Position numbers and translations under genes: made by a program. A stretch of 64,000 bases of DNA from positions 22,373,178 to 22,437,177 of the forward strand of contig CM053332.1 of the NCBI GenBank assembly GCA_028583605.1, in the 5' to 3' direction. Below are positions 22,000 through 31,679 of this stretch, piece after piece (the stretch's first letter is position 1; every line of letters begins with the position of its first letter). This DNA is from Dastarcus helophoroides (Eukaryota > Arthropoda > Insecta > Coleoptera > Bothrideridae). The notes below the pieces were generated by a model. It was given only the letters and a program-made list of their open reading frames with translations, searched no databases and was not told where the DNA came from.

Positions 22000-22259
22000 A
22001 AAGAGTCGAAATTTGAGAAAAAAGTCAAAACTTGATATAAAAGTCGAAGTTTGAGAGAAGAGTCGAAATTTTTAAAGTAACATTTTTTTTAAATCGATGT
22101 CCTTTCTACGTCTTGGTAACATTCGTTAAATTTCGATTTAAAAATTGAAATTTCTACTTTTTTCTAGAAATTTCGACTCTTAAACTCCAAATTTCGACTT
22201 ATTTTCGAAATTTTGATATTAAAGTCGAAATTTGGCTTTAATCTCGGCATTTAGAGGAG

Positions 22260-22904
22260 AAAAGGTCAACGTGATAATTTTTTTTAATTGATGTCCTTTC
22301 TGCGCTCTTGTAATTTTTACTTCAAAAAAAGTAAATAAACTTTTTTCAAGTTTTGTAGTGTATTTGTCAATACGCGTGTAACGTTTTCAACCACTAATTT
22401 AAAGCTTTTAAGACCGGTAAGAGTAATTTTTGTGAATATATAATAATTTTAACTGCGTATGTGCTGAATTTCATCTTCTTATGGCAACACTGCACCACAG
22501 TTATCTTTCCTATTCAGTCAACGACATAATGAATGAAAAGAAATATTAATGCTGCCATCTGTTGGCTTATTAATATAGCAATTATTAGTAGATGGAAGTA
22601 GATAATAACATAACGACATAAATACATTTACATAAAAAAATATCTCTCGTTAAATTGACAGTGACCTGCATCTAAGGTAAATCGATCCGATTCTTAGGAT
22701 TTTTGAATCGTTCATTGGATCAATGCTATACTTAAGATCGATCTAAAAAATCGACTTTGAGACTTAAAAAAATCGATTTTTCGATTAATCGATCTCAAAT
22801 CGACATCCGTAGTTCAGATACATATTTGAAATTAAAGTTGCCTATCTATCAGAGGCAAGCGCTATGTACCAACTTCGGCACGACTTTTTTGGTATTCGAA
22901 TATA
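22260..22904. other. Unique AT-rich intron 7 flank
   Basis: Transition from satellite to unique sequence; contains imperfect AATCGATTTTTCGATTAATCGATC near 22780. No gene or known repeat was recognised. It ends at the TA target (22903-22904) of the transposon that follows. Confidence 0.55.
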
Positions 22905-25142
22905 CAGGGTGTTACAAAAGTCCGGGCCGCTACTTCAGGAGCATATTCTACACATTAAAATATGAAAAATGTTGAAATACATTTTTTTCTTTAAATTGCC
23001 TCCTAACGGAGATATGACCATTTAAAGATGGCGCCCCTAAAGTGGTTTTTTTACTACAAAAAGTTAACGGTTAGTAGCAAAGTCATGAAATTGGGCAAGC
23101 AGTTAAAGAATTGGATTAGGCATATTCTCATGTAACATATTTTTTAAATAAGCAGTAGCGTGGTGTGTAGGGGGTTGCCCGCGATTATTTTTTGCCGTAA
23201 CTTTTTTGTATTGCAATATTTCGACACAAAAGTGCCATAATCGTAAAAAGCAACATTTTTTATACAAAAAAGGTACTCTTTCTCAAAGTCGCTAAAAGTA
23301 ACCGTTTCCGAGAAAAAGGCGTTTAAATAATCCTATCCCGTCTTCGAAATTCTAACTAATTTGTATAAGAAAAAATAAGTTGGTCATGCAAACTGATCGT
23401 AAAGAAAACAATTGTACTTGACAATATCTGCCAGAGATTGACGTTGTGTCACTGATAAAATTTGGTCGTAAGCTGTAAACTTTAGCAGTTTTTGTTGTCA
23501 ATAGTAAGTGTAGTAGTTTTTTAACTTTTCATTATTTTGATAAAATGGACTATTCAAATCAAGAAATGGCCGATATGCATTTAATGTACGGGCTTGCAAA
23601 TTGTAATCGTGCTGAAGCAAGACGGCTTTATGCTGAACGTTTTCCTAATAGACCCCTACCAGGAGAAAAATTGTTCCAGAAAATTCATGCTCGTTTATGT
23701 GAAACAGGAAATTTTGTTTTCAAAGGCGAACGTGTTGGAAGGCCAAACGCAGAAGTTGCTAATTTAGAGGAGCGTGTGCTTCAGCGAGTTGAAGAAGATC
23801 CATGTGTCAGCACTAGACAACTTGCTTTAGCCGAAGGAGTAAATCACGTAACTATCTGGCGAATTTTGAAATTTTACCAATTTTACCCCTATCATTTTCA
23901 AAGAGTGCAAGGGTTACTTGCTGCTGATTATCCTCCAAGAATAGAATTTTGCAACTGGCTATTGCATAAGATCGCTGAAAATGAGAACTTTCCATCGCTC
24001 ATATTATTTACGGACGAAGCGGGTTTTACCAGAAACGGGATACTTAACTTTCACAACATGCATCAGTGGCAAGTCGAAAATCCCAATGCAGTTATTCAGT
24101 CGAGACATCAGCAACATTTTTCACTTAACATTTGGGGAGGAATAATAGGGGACTCTATAATTGGACCGTTTTTTTTACCTCATAGGTTAACAGGAGCATC
24201 ATATAGACATTTTTTGCAAACAGAGTTACCCGTGTTACTTGAAAATGTTCCACTCATAACAAGACAGCGAATGTGGATAATGCACGATGGGGCATCTGCC
24301 CATTTTAGTGCAGTTGCTAGGGAATTTTTGAATAATAACTATCATCAACGATGGATAGGTCGAGGAGGTCCGATACCATGGCCAGCTAGGTCTCCTGACC
24401 TCAACCCACTCGATTTCTACTTATGGGGACATCTAAAGCAGATCGTCTACTCCACACCAGTTGACAATATCAATGATCTTCGTGAACGAATTGAAAATGG
24501 GTTCAACCAGATTCACAATACACGAGGCATTTGCGAAAGAGTAAGGAGTTCCCTTAGAAGACGAGCCGAGCAATGTATTGCTGCAGGGGGCAGTAATTTC
24601 GAACACTTGCTTTGATTTTTTTTTTCTTAATTTTGTACTATTTTTATATCAATGCAGTTAGTAGTGGATAAATTAGAAATTTGCAAAACGAATTCTAATA
24701 AATGCAACAATTTTGTTTAAACGCTTTTTTCTCGGAAACGGTTACTTTTAGCGACTTTGAGAAAGAGTACCTTTTTTGTATAAAAAATGTTGCTTTTTAC
24801 GATTATGGCACTTTTGTGTCGAAATATTGCAATACAAAAAAGTTGCGGCAAAAAATAATCGCGGGCAACCCCCTACACACCACGCTACTGCTTATTTAAA
24901 AAATATGTTACATGAGAATATGCCTAATCCAATTCTTTAACTGCTTGCCCAATTTCATGACTTTGCTTGCTACTAACCGTTAACTTTTTGTAGTAAAAAA
25001 ACCACTTTAGGGGCGCCATCTTTAAATGGTCATATCTCCGTTAGGAGGCAATTTAAAGAAAAAAATGTATTTCAACATTTTTCATATTTTAATGTGTAGA
25101 ATATGCTCCTAAAGTAACGGCCCGGACTTTTGTAACACCCTG
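22905..25142 (+). mobile_element. Mariner-like transposon, full length, long TIRs
   Basis: A 2238-base element flanked by TA on both sides (22903-22904 and 25143-25144), the target duplication of the IS630/Tc1/mariner superfamily. The tips are CAGGGTGTTACAAAAGTCCG and its complement. Terminal inverted repeats are unusually long: about 22905-23327 and 24716-25142, over 420 bases each and nearly identical by eye. One uninterrupted transposase gene lies between them. The intact frame and well-matched repeats suggest a recent insertion into intron 7, about 140 bases before exon 8. Confidence 0.93.
23545..24615 (+). CDS. Mariner-like transposase, intact, DD36D type
   Basis: 356 residues, complete from ATG to stop. 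Residues about 1-125 form two helix-turn-helix regions; the first (MADMHLMYGLANCNRAEARR) matches what I know as the DUF4817-type head of insect transposases, and the second includes VNHVTIWRIL. The catalytic core has three aspartates: D157 in LFTDEAGF, D248 in MHDGASAH and D285 in ARSPDLNPLDF. There are 36 residues between the second and third. Canonical mariner has 34, so this is a related lineage. No broken residues were seen; it could be active and would cut and paste DNA via the element's inverted repeats. Confidence 0.93.
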   Translation: MDYSNQEMADMHLMYGLANCNRAEARRLYAERFPNRPLPGEKLFQKIHARLCETGNFVFKGERVGRPNAEVANLEERVLQRVEEDPCVSTRQLALAEGVNHVTIWRILKFYQFYPYHFQRVQGLLAADYPPRIEFCNWLLHKIAENENFPSLILFTDEAGFTRNGILNFHNMHQWQVENPNAVIQSRHQQHFSLNIWGGIIGDSIIGPFFLPHRLTGASYRHFLQTELPVLLENVPLITRQRMWIMHDGASAHFSAVAREFLNNNYHQRWIGRGGPIPWPARSPDLNPLDFYLWGHLKQIVYSTPVDNINDLRERIENGFNQIHNTRGICERVRSSLRRRAEQCIAAGGSNFEHLL

Positions 25143-25284
25143 TAATTCTAATAGTGTACTCGTCATAATAAGAATTTATAACAATTATAATTAATAATGA
25201 TAATAATAATATTTTATTAATTCCAACTTATACTAATCACTTTTTTTTTTGTTGTTGATGAAATATCTTTTGTCTTTTTCTTAG

Positions 25285-25408
25285 GGGAAGTGTTAGTGGC
25301 AACAGCAGCAGCACTGCTTCGTTGGATCGTGAGAAGATAGTTGAGAAGGATGAGGGCGTTATAAAAGAAGGACTGTTACATTGTAAAATAACGGAGATTG
25401 ATGGGAAG
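25285..25408 (+). CDS. RhoGAP19D: RhoGAP exon 8: start of PH domain
   Basis: Acceptor TTTTTCTTAG|GGGAAG; the first base completes an Arg codon split after exon 7. It encodes a serine-rich lead (GSVSGNSSSTASLDREKIVE), then KDEGVIKEGLLHCKITEIDGK. The KEGLL segment is a typical first strand of a PH domain, as in the ARHGAP21/23 PH domain that in the mammalian protein contributes to Golgi and small-GTPase targeting. Donor GGGAAG|GTAAAC in phase 0. Confidence 0.88.
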
Positions 25409-25572
25409 GTAAACAAAAACTATAATATTACCTTTACTGCACCCTACGACTATTACTATTTCACTTGTCAAAGAAATATTCTTCCCTTTCAAGTGAGACT
25501 AGTTTATATTTTTAATTCCTTACCTAAATGAGTAGGTGACATTGTCAATATTTTTTTCTGTTTCAATTTTAG

Positions 25573-25656
25573 AGAGCTGGCGACAGATCGTGGAAATTAG
25601 TGTGGGCTAAGCTGGTGGGATCTAAGTTGCTGCTATTTAAGGATAGGAATCACCAG
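25573..25656 (+). CDS. RhoGAP19D: RhoGAP exon 9: PH domain strands 2-4
   Basis: An 84-base exon, phase 0 on both sides, after a 164-base intron. It encodes RAGDRSWKLVWAKLVGSKLL then LFKDRNHQ. The W-K-x-V-W-A-x-L pattern followed by LLLFKD is the classic PH strand pattern. Acceptor TTCAATTTTAG|AGAGCT, donor CACCAG|GTAAGT. It is followed 40 bases later by the transposon at 25696 and then by the 31-kb intron that splits this domain. Confidence 0.88.
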
Positions 25657-26434
25657 GTAAGTCCCAATCTTATTATATTTTTACTTTTATTTATACAGGG
25701 TGAGTCACTAAGTGGGAATCGGTCTTTGGTAGGCGCATCGTTCAAAATATCGAAAGATGTTTTGAGTAAAAGTTGTTTGAAATAAAGTTCTCCACAACCT
25801 AAAATTATTGCCAAATATGGCGGCCTTCCGGTTGCACCGGAAATGAACACAACTTTCTTATTTTAAATAGAAAACTCTATGTATTTTAACAATTTTGGAT
25901 TCCTTGTTAAAAATGAATATGAATTTATTTGGACGACATAGGCCCTTAGTTGAACCGTTTTCGCGTAATTTAATTTTTTTGGTTAAATTTGACGATTTCA
26001 GAGCTTGACGCCATTAACGATATTTTCCAAACGCAATGACTCAGAGTTGTGTGGCATACGGTTTTGGATTCAAGAAGAAATGGAGTATTTGTTTACGTCT
26101 CTGCTGTTAGCAAGATTTCTTAAATTTTTTCACATCCGTCGACACAATTTTTCAGTTGTTCAAACATGCCTAACTTAATTTTTTCAAATGGAACCACCTA
26201 TCTTGGATTATCTTATCGGATGCGAAATTAAATTACCTTTTTTTTTGATACCAGGTATTGCCACCTCCGTCCAATAATTTTTGAGAAATTTAGAATTTTG
26301 TAAAAATTTTAATTAATTTCGTATTACCCCGTTAGCCCTGGATGTCGCGATTTTCTTTCGTCTCGTTTGTCCGGCAATAACTGACAGTTTATCTCATTGT
26401 TGTCGCGATGTCTTGGTATTAGTACTGAGAGACA

Positions 26435-26985
26435 ATGTTTTCTCAAGAAGAATTGGTCGATATGGTTTACGCCTTGGGCAGTGCTGACAGAAATCCATTT
26501 CTGGCCTCAAGAATTTATGCTCAACGCTTGGCTGATCGGAGACATCCAAATTCAGCGGCATTCGCTAAATTGAGAGAGAGGTTTGAGCGAACTGGTAGTA
26601 CGAAATACGAGAAAAAGTAGCGTAGAAAACCAACGACGCATGAAGAACACCAAATTTTAGTAGCGGCTGCTGTTGTCCAAGATCCGCACTTAAGAACCAG
26701 AAAAATAAGTGTGACATTGCAACAAATAAGCCAAAAATCGGTTTCATGATTGTTGTGTAAAAACAAGTTTCATCCGTATCACACCTAGCTAGTGCAAGAA
26801 CTCAATCAAGCTGACTAACAATCGATGCAGTTGTGTGAATGGACGTTACATAATCTGCAGGAACAAAATGACCGTTTCGGACATTGTACTATTTACCGAC
26901 GAATGTACAAACATTTTTTAAGAACGGCTTCGTGGGAAGGAAACGATTTACCACGATACTGAAAATCATCATTGGATTTCAGTGT
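26435..26985 (+). pseudogene. Broken N-terminal half of transposase
   Basis: Starts MFSQEELVDMVYALGSADRN, nearly identical to the intact gene at 28137 on the other strand, but is interrupted by stops. The first is a TAG replacing a Glu codon after residue 61, followed by others in the stretch before the catalytic core. Homology ends near the region equivalent to residue 181 (TENPHWI). The second and third catalytic aspartates are absent, so it cannot encode an active enzyme. Confidence 0.85.
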
Positions 26986-27078
26986 AAATCATTAAAGAAA
27001 GTAAATAAACAATAAACAAATCGGTAACAGTAAGTTGCAACAAATATTAAGAATACATAAACAATGGTAATAATAACA

Positions 27079-28137
27079 TTAAGTTAAATGTTCAACATAA
27101 CCACCAGCTTCACGATGGCAAATGAGCAGTCTCTGTAGCAAAGAATTGTTCACATCCACCAAGACGTTTTCATTGATATTTCGGAAAGCAACACGAACCC
27201 GGTCCATCATGTCTTCTCGTGTAGTTGGTGGTTCCTGGTAAACAACTTGCTTAACATGACCCCACAAGAAAAAGTCTGGCTTTATTAAATCCGGTGATCT
27301 TGCGGGCCATGCCACTGGACCTCCTCTTCCTATCCACTTGTTAGGGAATCGTGTATTGAGGAACTCCCTTACATCCCTTCCATAATGTGCCGGTGCCCCA
27401 TCATGTTGGAACCACATTTGCCGCACGAAAGCAAGAGGCAAATTGTCTATCATTTCGGGCAATTGATTTTGCAAAAAATGCAAGTAATTGTTGGCATTGA
27501 AATGTTCATTGAAGAAGTGTGGTCCGACAGCAAATTTTCCTATGGCAACACCCCAAACATTCAGAGACCACCTATGCTGATGGTCTAAGGGCTTTATCCA
27601 ATGAGGATTTTCAGTGTGGTAGTAATGGGAGTTGTGTCTTCCCACGAAGCCATTCTTATGAAATGTACATTCGTCGGTAAATAGTACATTGTCCAAAAAG
27701 TCATTTTGTTCTTGTAGTTTTCGTAACGTCCACTCACAAAACTGCATTCGGTTGTTGAAATCAGCTTGATTGAGTTCCTGTACTAGCTGGACACGATACG
27801 GATGAAACTTATTTTTACGCAAGATTCGTGAAACCGAGGTTTGATTTATTTGTAATTCCGTGCTTATTATTCTGGTACTTAAATGCGGATCTTGGACAAC
27901 AGCAGCCGCTACTAAAACTTGGTTTTCTTCATGCTTCGTTGGTTTTCTACGCTCCTTTTTCTCGTATTTCGTACTACCAGTTCGCTCAAACCTCTCTCTC
28001 AATTTAGCGAATGCCGCTGAATTTGGATGTCTCCGATCGGCAAAGCGTTGGGCATAAATTCTTGAGGCAAGAAATGGATTTCTGTCAGCACTGCCCAAGG
28101 CGTAAACCATATCGACCAATTCTTCTTGAGAAAACAT
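27079..28137 (-). CDS. Mariner-like transposase, uninterrupted
   Basis: 352 residues with the same architecture as the transposase at 23545: a helix-turn-helix head of the DUF4817 kind, a second HTH (QINQTSVSRILRKNKFHPY) and the aspartate triad D155 (LFTDECTF), D246 (FQHDGAPAH) and D283 (ARSPDLIKPDFF), again with 36 residues between the last two. An oddity is IKP in place of the usual NPL directly after the third aspartate; the aspartate itself is kept. The two transposases share the fold but are clearly different families. Activity is uncertain because of the IKP change. Confidence 0.88.
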   Translation of the reverse strand: MFSQEELVDMVYALGSADRNPFLASRIYAQRFADRRHPNSAAFAKLRERFERTGSTKYEKKERRKPTKHEENQVLVAAAVVQDPHLSTRIISTELQINQTSVSRILRKNKFHPYRVQLVQELNQADFNNRMQFCEWTLRKLQEQNDFLDNVLFTDECTFHKNGFVGRHNSHYYHTENPHWIKPLDHQHRWSLNVWGVAIGKFAVGPHFFNEHFNANNYLHFLQNQLPEMIDNLPLAFVRQMWFQHDGAPAHYGRDVREFLNTRFPNKWIGRGGPVAWPARSPDLIKPDFFLWGHVKQVVYQEPPTTREDMMDRVRVAFRNINENVLVDVNNSLLQRLLICHREAGGYVEHLT

Positions 28138-28876
28138 TGTCTTTCAGTACTAATACCAAGACCTCGCGACAACAATGAGATAAACTGTCAGTTATTGCCG
28201 GACAAACGAGACGAAACAAAACCGCGACATTCAGGGCTAACGCGATAATACGAAATTAATTAAAATTTTTACAAAATTCTAAATTTCTCAAAAATTATTG
28301 GACGGAGGTGGCAATACCTGATACCAAAAAAGAGGTATTTAATTTCGCATCCGATAAAATAATCCAAGATAGATGGTTCCATTTGGAAAAATTAAGTTAT
28401 GCATGTTTGAACAACTGAAGAATTGAGTCGACGGATGTGAAGAAATTTAAGAAATCTTGCTAACAGCAAAGACGTAAACAAATACTCCATTTCTTCCCGA
28501 ATCCAAAACCGTATGCCACACAATTCTGAGTCATTGCGTTTGGAAAATATCGTTAATGGCGTCAAGCTCCGAAATCGTCAAATTTAACCAAAAAAATTAA
28601 GTTACTCGAAAACGGTTCAACTAAGGGCCTATGTCGTCTTAATAAATTTATATTCATTTTTAACAAGGAATCCAAAAATGTAAAAATACATAGGATGTTC
28701 TATTTAAAATAAGAAAGTTGTGTTCATTTCCGGTGCAACCGGAAGGCCGCCATATTTGGCAATAATTTTAGGCTGTGGAGAACTTTATTTCGAACAACTT
28801 TTATTCGAAACATTTTTCGATATTTTGAACGATACGCCTACCAAAGACCGATTCCCGCTTAGTGACTCACCCTGTA

Positions 28877-30145
28877 TAACCAGTAATAAAATGTTATTTG
28901 TGTGGACATTTTCACGCAACATAAGAACGAAATAGTGGACATTAAAAAAATTAAAATGTTAAAAGAAGGCAAAACTTTGAATTAAAGTCAGAATTTTGAG
29001 AAAAATGAAAATTTGAGAATTTCGAAATCTAAATTTTCAAAAAAGACACTTAAAAATTCGAAATATTTAAAAAGAACCAGAATTTTAAAATTCTTGTGAA
29101 AATTTTGGAAAAAACTCTAATTCTTCAAATACTCTTTTAAAAAGGAAAAACTATTAAAAAATCTGAAATTTAAAAAACCACATTTCAAGAAAAAGTCGAA
29201 AATTTCAAATAAGTCGAAGTTTAAAAAAACGTCAAGCTTTCAACTGTTTCTCGAAATTTTGAAGTTGAGAATCCAAATTTTGACGTTTGGAAATTTCGAC
29301 TCCAATCTAAAATTTGACTGCAATCAAAAATTTGACTGCAATCTTTTTCTTGAATTTTTATCTTGTGTGAAGTTTCCACTATTTTTGAATAGTTTTCGAA
29401 AAAAAAAACTAAAAATTTCGACCTTAGACTTAAAAATTTTGTATTTTTTTCTAAGATATCCACCTTAAATGCTTGTTTCTCGATTTTGTTCCTGAATTAT
29501 TTCTCGGAAAAGTGCGGAAATTTCGAAATTTGACTCATCCGATCATCATCATTCCTGTTGAACGTGGTGCACATGATGCGGTATCTGCTTAATACGCACT
29601 GATATTATTAGTGAAATTAGTGTTGTTTAAGTGCTTACAATTAAAATTTGCTTATACCAAACCCATCTCTTAATAACACTGTTAGTGAAAGTGATAATTA
29701 CTATCCTGTCAGTTGAAAATTTCGCTCTTTGCAACATTGCATGGTAAAGACAATATTTACGATTTAATCAGTTTATTTCTTGATATACAGATAAGGAAAA
29801 ATTTTCATTGTCCATGTAAAACGCTAAGAATTGTCCCTTCCGTAGTTTTCTACGGTCGCTGAATGTATTCCCCTACTTTGACGCAGCATGCTCGTATCTT
29901 CCAGTTTAGATGTCAGAAAAAACTTGTCGAGAGTTTTACAACAGACAGAAATATTGTTTAGCACACTCTAGGGCCTATTTGAACTCCATATATTGTTATG
30001 TTTAAAGAGTTATTATGTTATATTCTTCATAAAAATTATGATTAATTTTGTTTAAGAAATCTCGTTTATTTATTTTGGTTATCAAAGAATACCAGTCTTA
30101 TTTTACCTTAGACGTTGATTAAATCAACGGACTAAAAGAACAAAA
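28877..30145. other. AT-rich and unique intron 9 sequence
   Basis: 28950-29530 is degenerate TCGAAATTT-type satellite. 29530-30145 is unique, with no exon or repeat family recognised. Confidence 0.55.
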
Positions 30146-30559
30146 CTCTTCTTCAGAAGAGTTTCGCCTCTGGTATGGTGGACATACTGAGTTACCGTGC
30201 TCTTCTGCCTAAACTTTCTTTTTTTTTTTTGTACCAAGTGTCAATTCAGAAGAGTTTCGCCTCTGGTATGGTGGACATACTGAGTTACCGTGCTCTTCTG
30301 TCTAGACTTTCTTTATTATCCTTTGTACCAATTTTCAATTCAGAAGAGTTTCGCCTCTGGTATGGTGGACATACTGAGTTACCGTGCTCTGATGCTTTGA
30401 AATTGGCCTTTTATTTTTATTTTTCTTTTTTGCATAGTCCCTCATTTCATCTATTTTTCTTTCTTTGTTCCTGAAGAAGCCCCCTACGATGGTGGGCGAA
30501 ACGTCGAACACTTTTAGTAGTTCTGTGACACGGTCCAATCCCGGAAGAAGTATATCCTG
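30146..30559 (+). mobile_element. MITE with internal tandem repeats, left-truncated
   Basis: Three tandem copies of a 94-base unit, each containing TTTCGCCTCTGGTATGGTGG, start at 30153, 30247 and 30341. They are followed by a unique arm ending GGAAGAAGTATATCCTG and a TA. The arm is the inverted counterpart of the left terminal repeat of the complete copy at 58032-58497. Here the left terminal repeat is missing. No protein coding. Confidence 0.78.
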
Positions 30560-30802
30560 TATGTTAATCTTCCATACAAAAATTTATCGCGTGAGTGATA
30601 ATCTTCCTTTGTACACTATAACCTTATCCGCGGTCATTCTTGTTTGTCAATTCTGTCAGTCACCACGATTGGCCCCGTCGGTGTGAAGAATTGTATCCCT
30701 GTTATTTCCTCCCCTTACTACATTAATATATTACTAATACCTAATATTTTCAATTCTATTTGGCTCTGTTTTACGTATAAGTTTTATTGTTATATTATTA
30801 AA

Positions 30803-31655
30803 ATGCCAGCCTCGTGTCTTGCATGTAATGCGCAGTAACTCCAACAACCCAATCGTTAAAATGCTCAATCTGCAAAAGAAATTCACATGCCAAATGTCTA
30901 AATATACCTACTTCTGAAGTTAGTCTCATCCTTCAAGAAAAAATAAATTGGGTTTGTCCGAAATGCACTTAAACCTGAAAGCCCTGATCGACCATTATCC
31001 GCCGCTTTTATAGAAAATTTATTAAAAACCAGTTTGAGCTATTAAAAAGTGACTTAAAAACCGAAGTAAGACAAACTATGCAGGTTAAAATTGTTGTATG
31101 ATCGAATTGATAAATTAGAGATTGAACTGAAGCTTTCAAAAAAGGAAATTGCTGCATTAAAGGAAGCGCAACCCATCGCAACCAGAAATGAGTCTTCCCT
31201 CGAGTTTGAGGACGTGATGCGGGAATTTACAGAAAGACAAAAACGGGCTAAGAATATCATCATCTTTAACGCAGAAGAGGAACGGGGAATTTCGAAGCAG
31301 GAAAGCTTAATTCGTGACAGGCGTATGGTATCGGATATATTGAGAGTTATTAATCTTTCTATTAACGCTGAAGAATTGGAAATTCAAAGACTTGGTCATG
31401 CCGTAGAAACCAATACATCTAAGAGTTATACTGGCTACTGATTCAGATGTCTCAAAAACTATTAAATTGGTTAAGAATTTGAGAAGCCATGAGCAATATA
31501 AACGGATTAGGCTTTCATATGACAAAACCATAAAACAACAAAATGCATACAAAGCATTAAAAAACGAATTAAATTCAAGAACAGCTAATGGAGAAGTTAA
31601 TCTTAGGATTGTTTACAACCAGGGCGTTCCAAGGATTACCAACGGAAAGGCTTAA
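30803..31655 (+). pseudogene. LINE ORF1 remnant
   Basis: Begins MPASCLACNA and then shifts frame. In the next frame come SLKCSICKRNSHAKCLNI and INWVCPKC, together a PHD-like C2-C2-HC-C2 zinc finger. Further on, a coiled coil (RIDKLEIELKLSKKEIAALK) precedes a segment with RAKNIIIFNAEEE and LEIQRLG, typical of the RNA-binding ORF1 domain of insect non-LTR elements. At least two frameshifts and stops near 30835 and 31441 break it. Confidence 0.75.
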
Positions 31656-31679
31656 ACTAAATCCCCCCGATTACGAAAT

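Larger units (their letters stand above)
18480..22260. repeat. GTCGAAATTTCGAGAAAAA satellite (intron 7)
   Basis: About 3.8 kb of degenerate tandem repeat with a basic period near 20 bases. From 18480 to about 18900 the + strand shows the complement (AAATTTCGACTTTTTTC). From about 19060 on it shows GTCGAAATTTCGAGAAAA, so the polarity flips. A longer marker, ATCGATGTCCTTTCTACGCC or close variants, recurs at about 19603, 20299, 21162, 21717, 22096 and 22282, showing irregular higher-order units of several hundred bases. Open frames rich in Lys, Phe and Ser arise from the repeat and are not genes. Confidence 0.9.
25696..28874. mobile_element. Palindromic recombinant mariner-like element
   Basis: A 3179-base unit with TA on both sides and matching tips CAGGGTGAGTCACTAAG (left) and its complement (right). 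From the left tip to about 26985, and from the right tip to about 27590, the sequences are inverted copies of each other, including the first half of the transposase gene. Only the right (- strand) copy continues into the second half of the gene and a 3' tail near 27000-27078. The usual 3' end of the element is therefore replaced by a second, inverted 5' half. It looks like a template-switch product that still has two usable ends. Confidence 0.82.
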
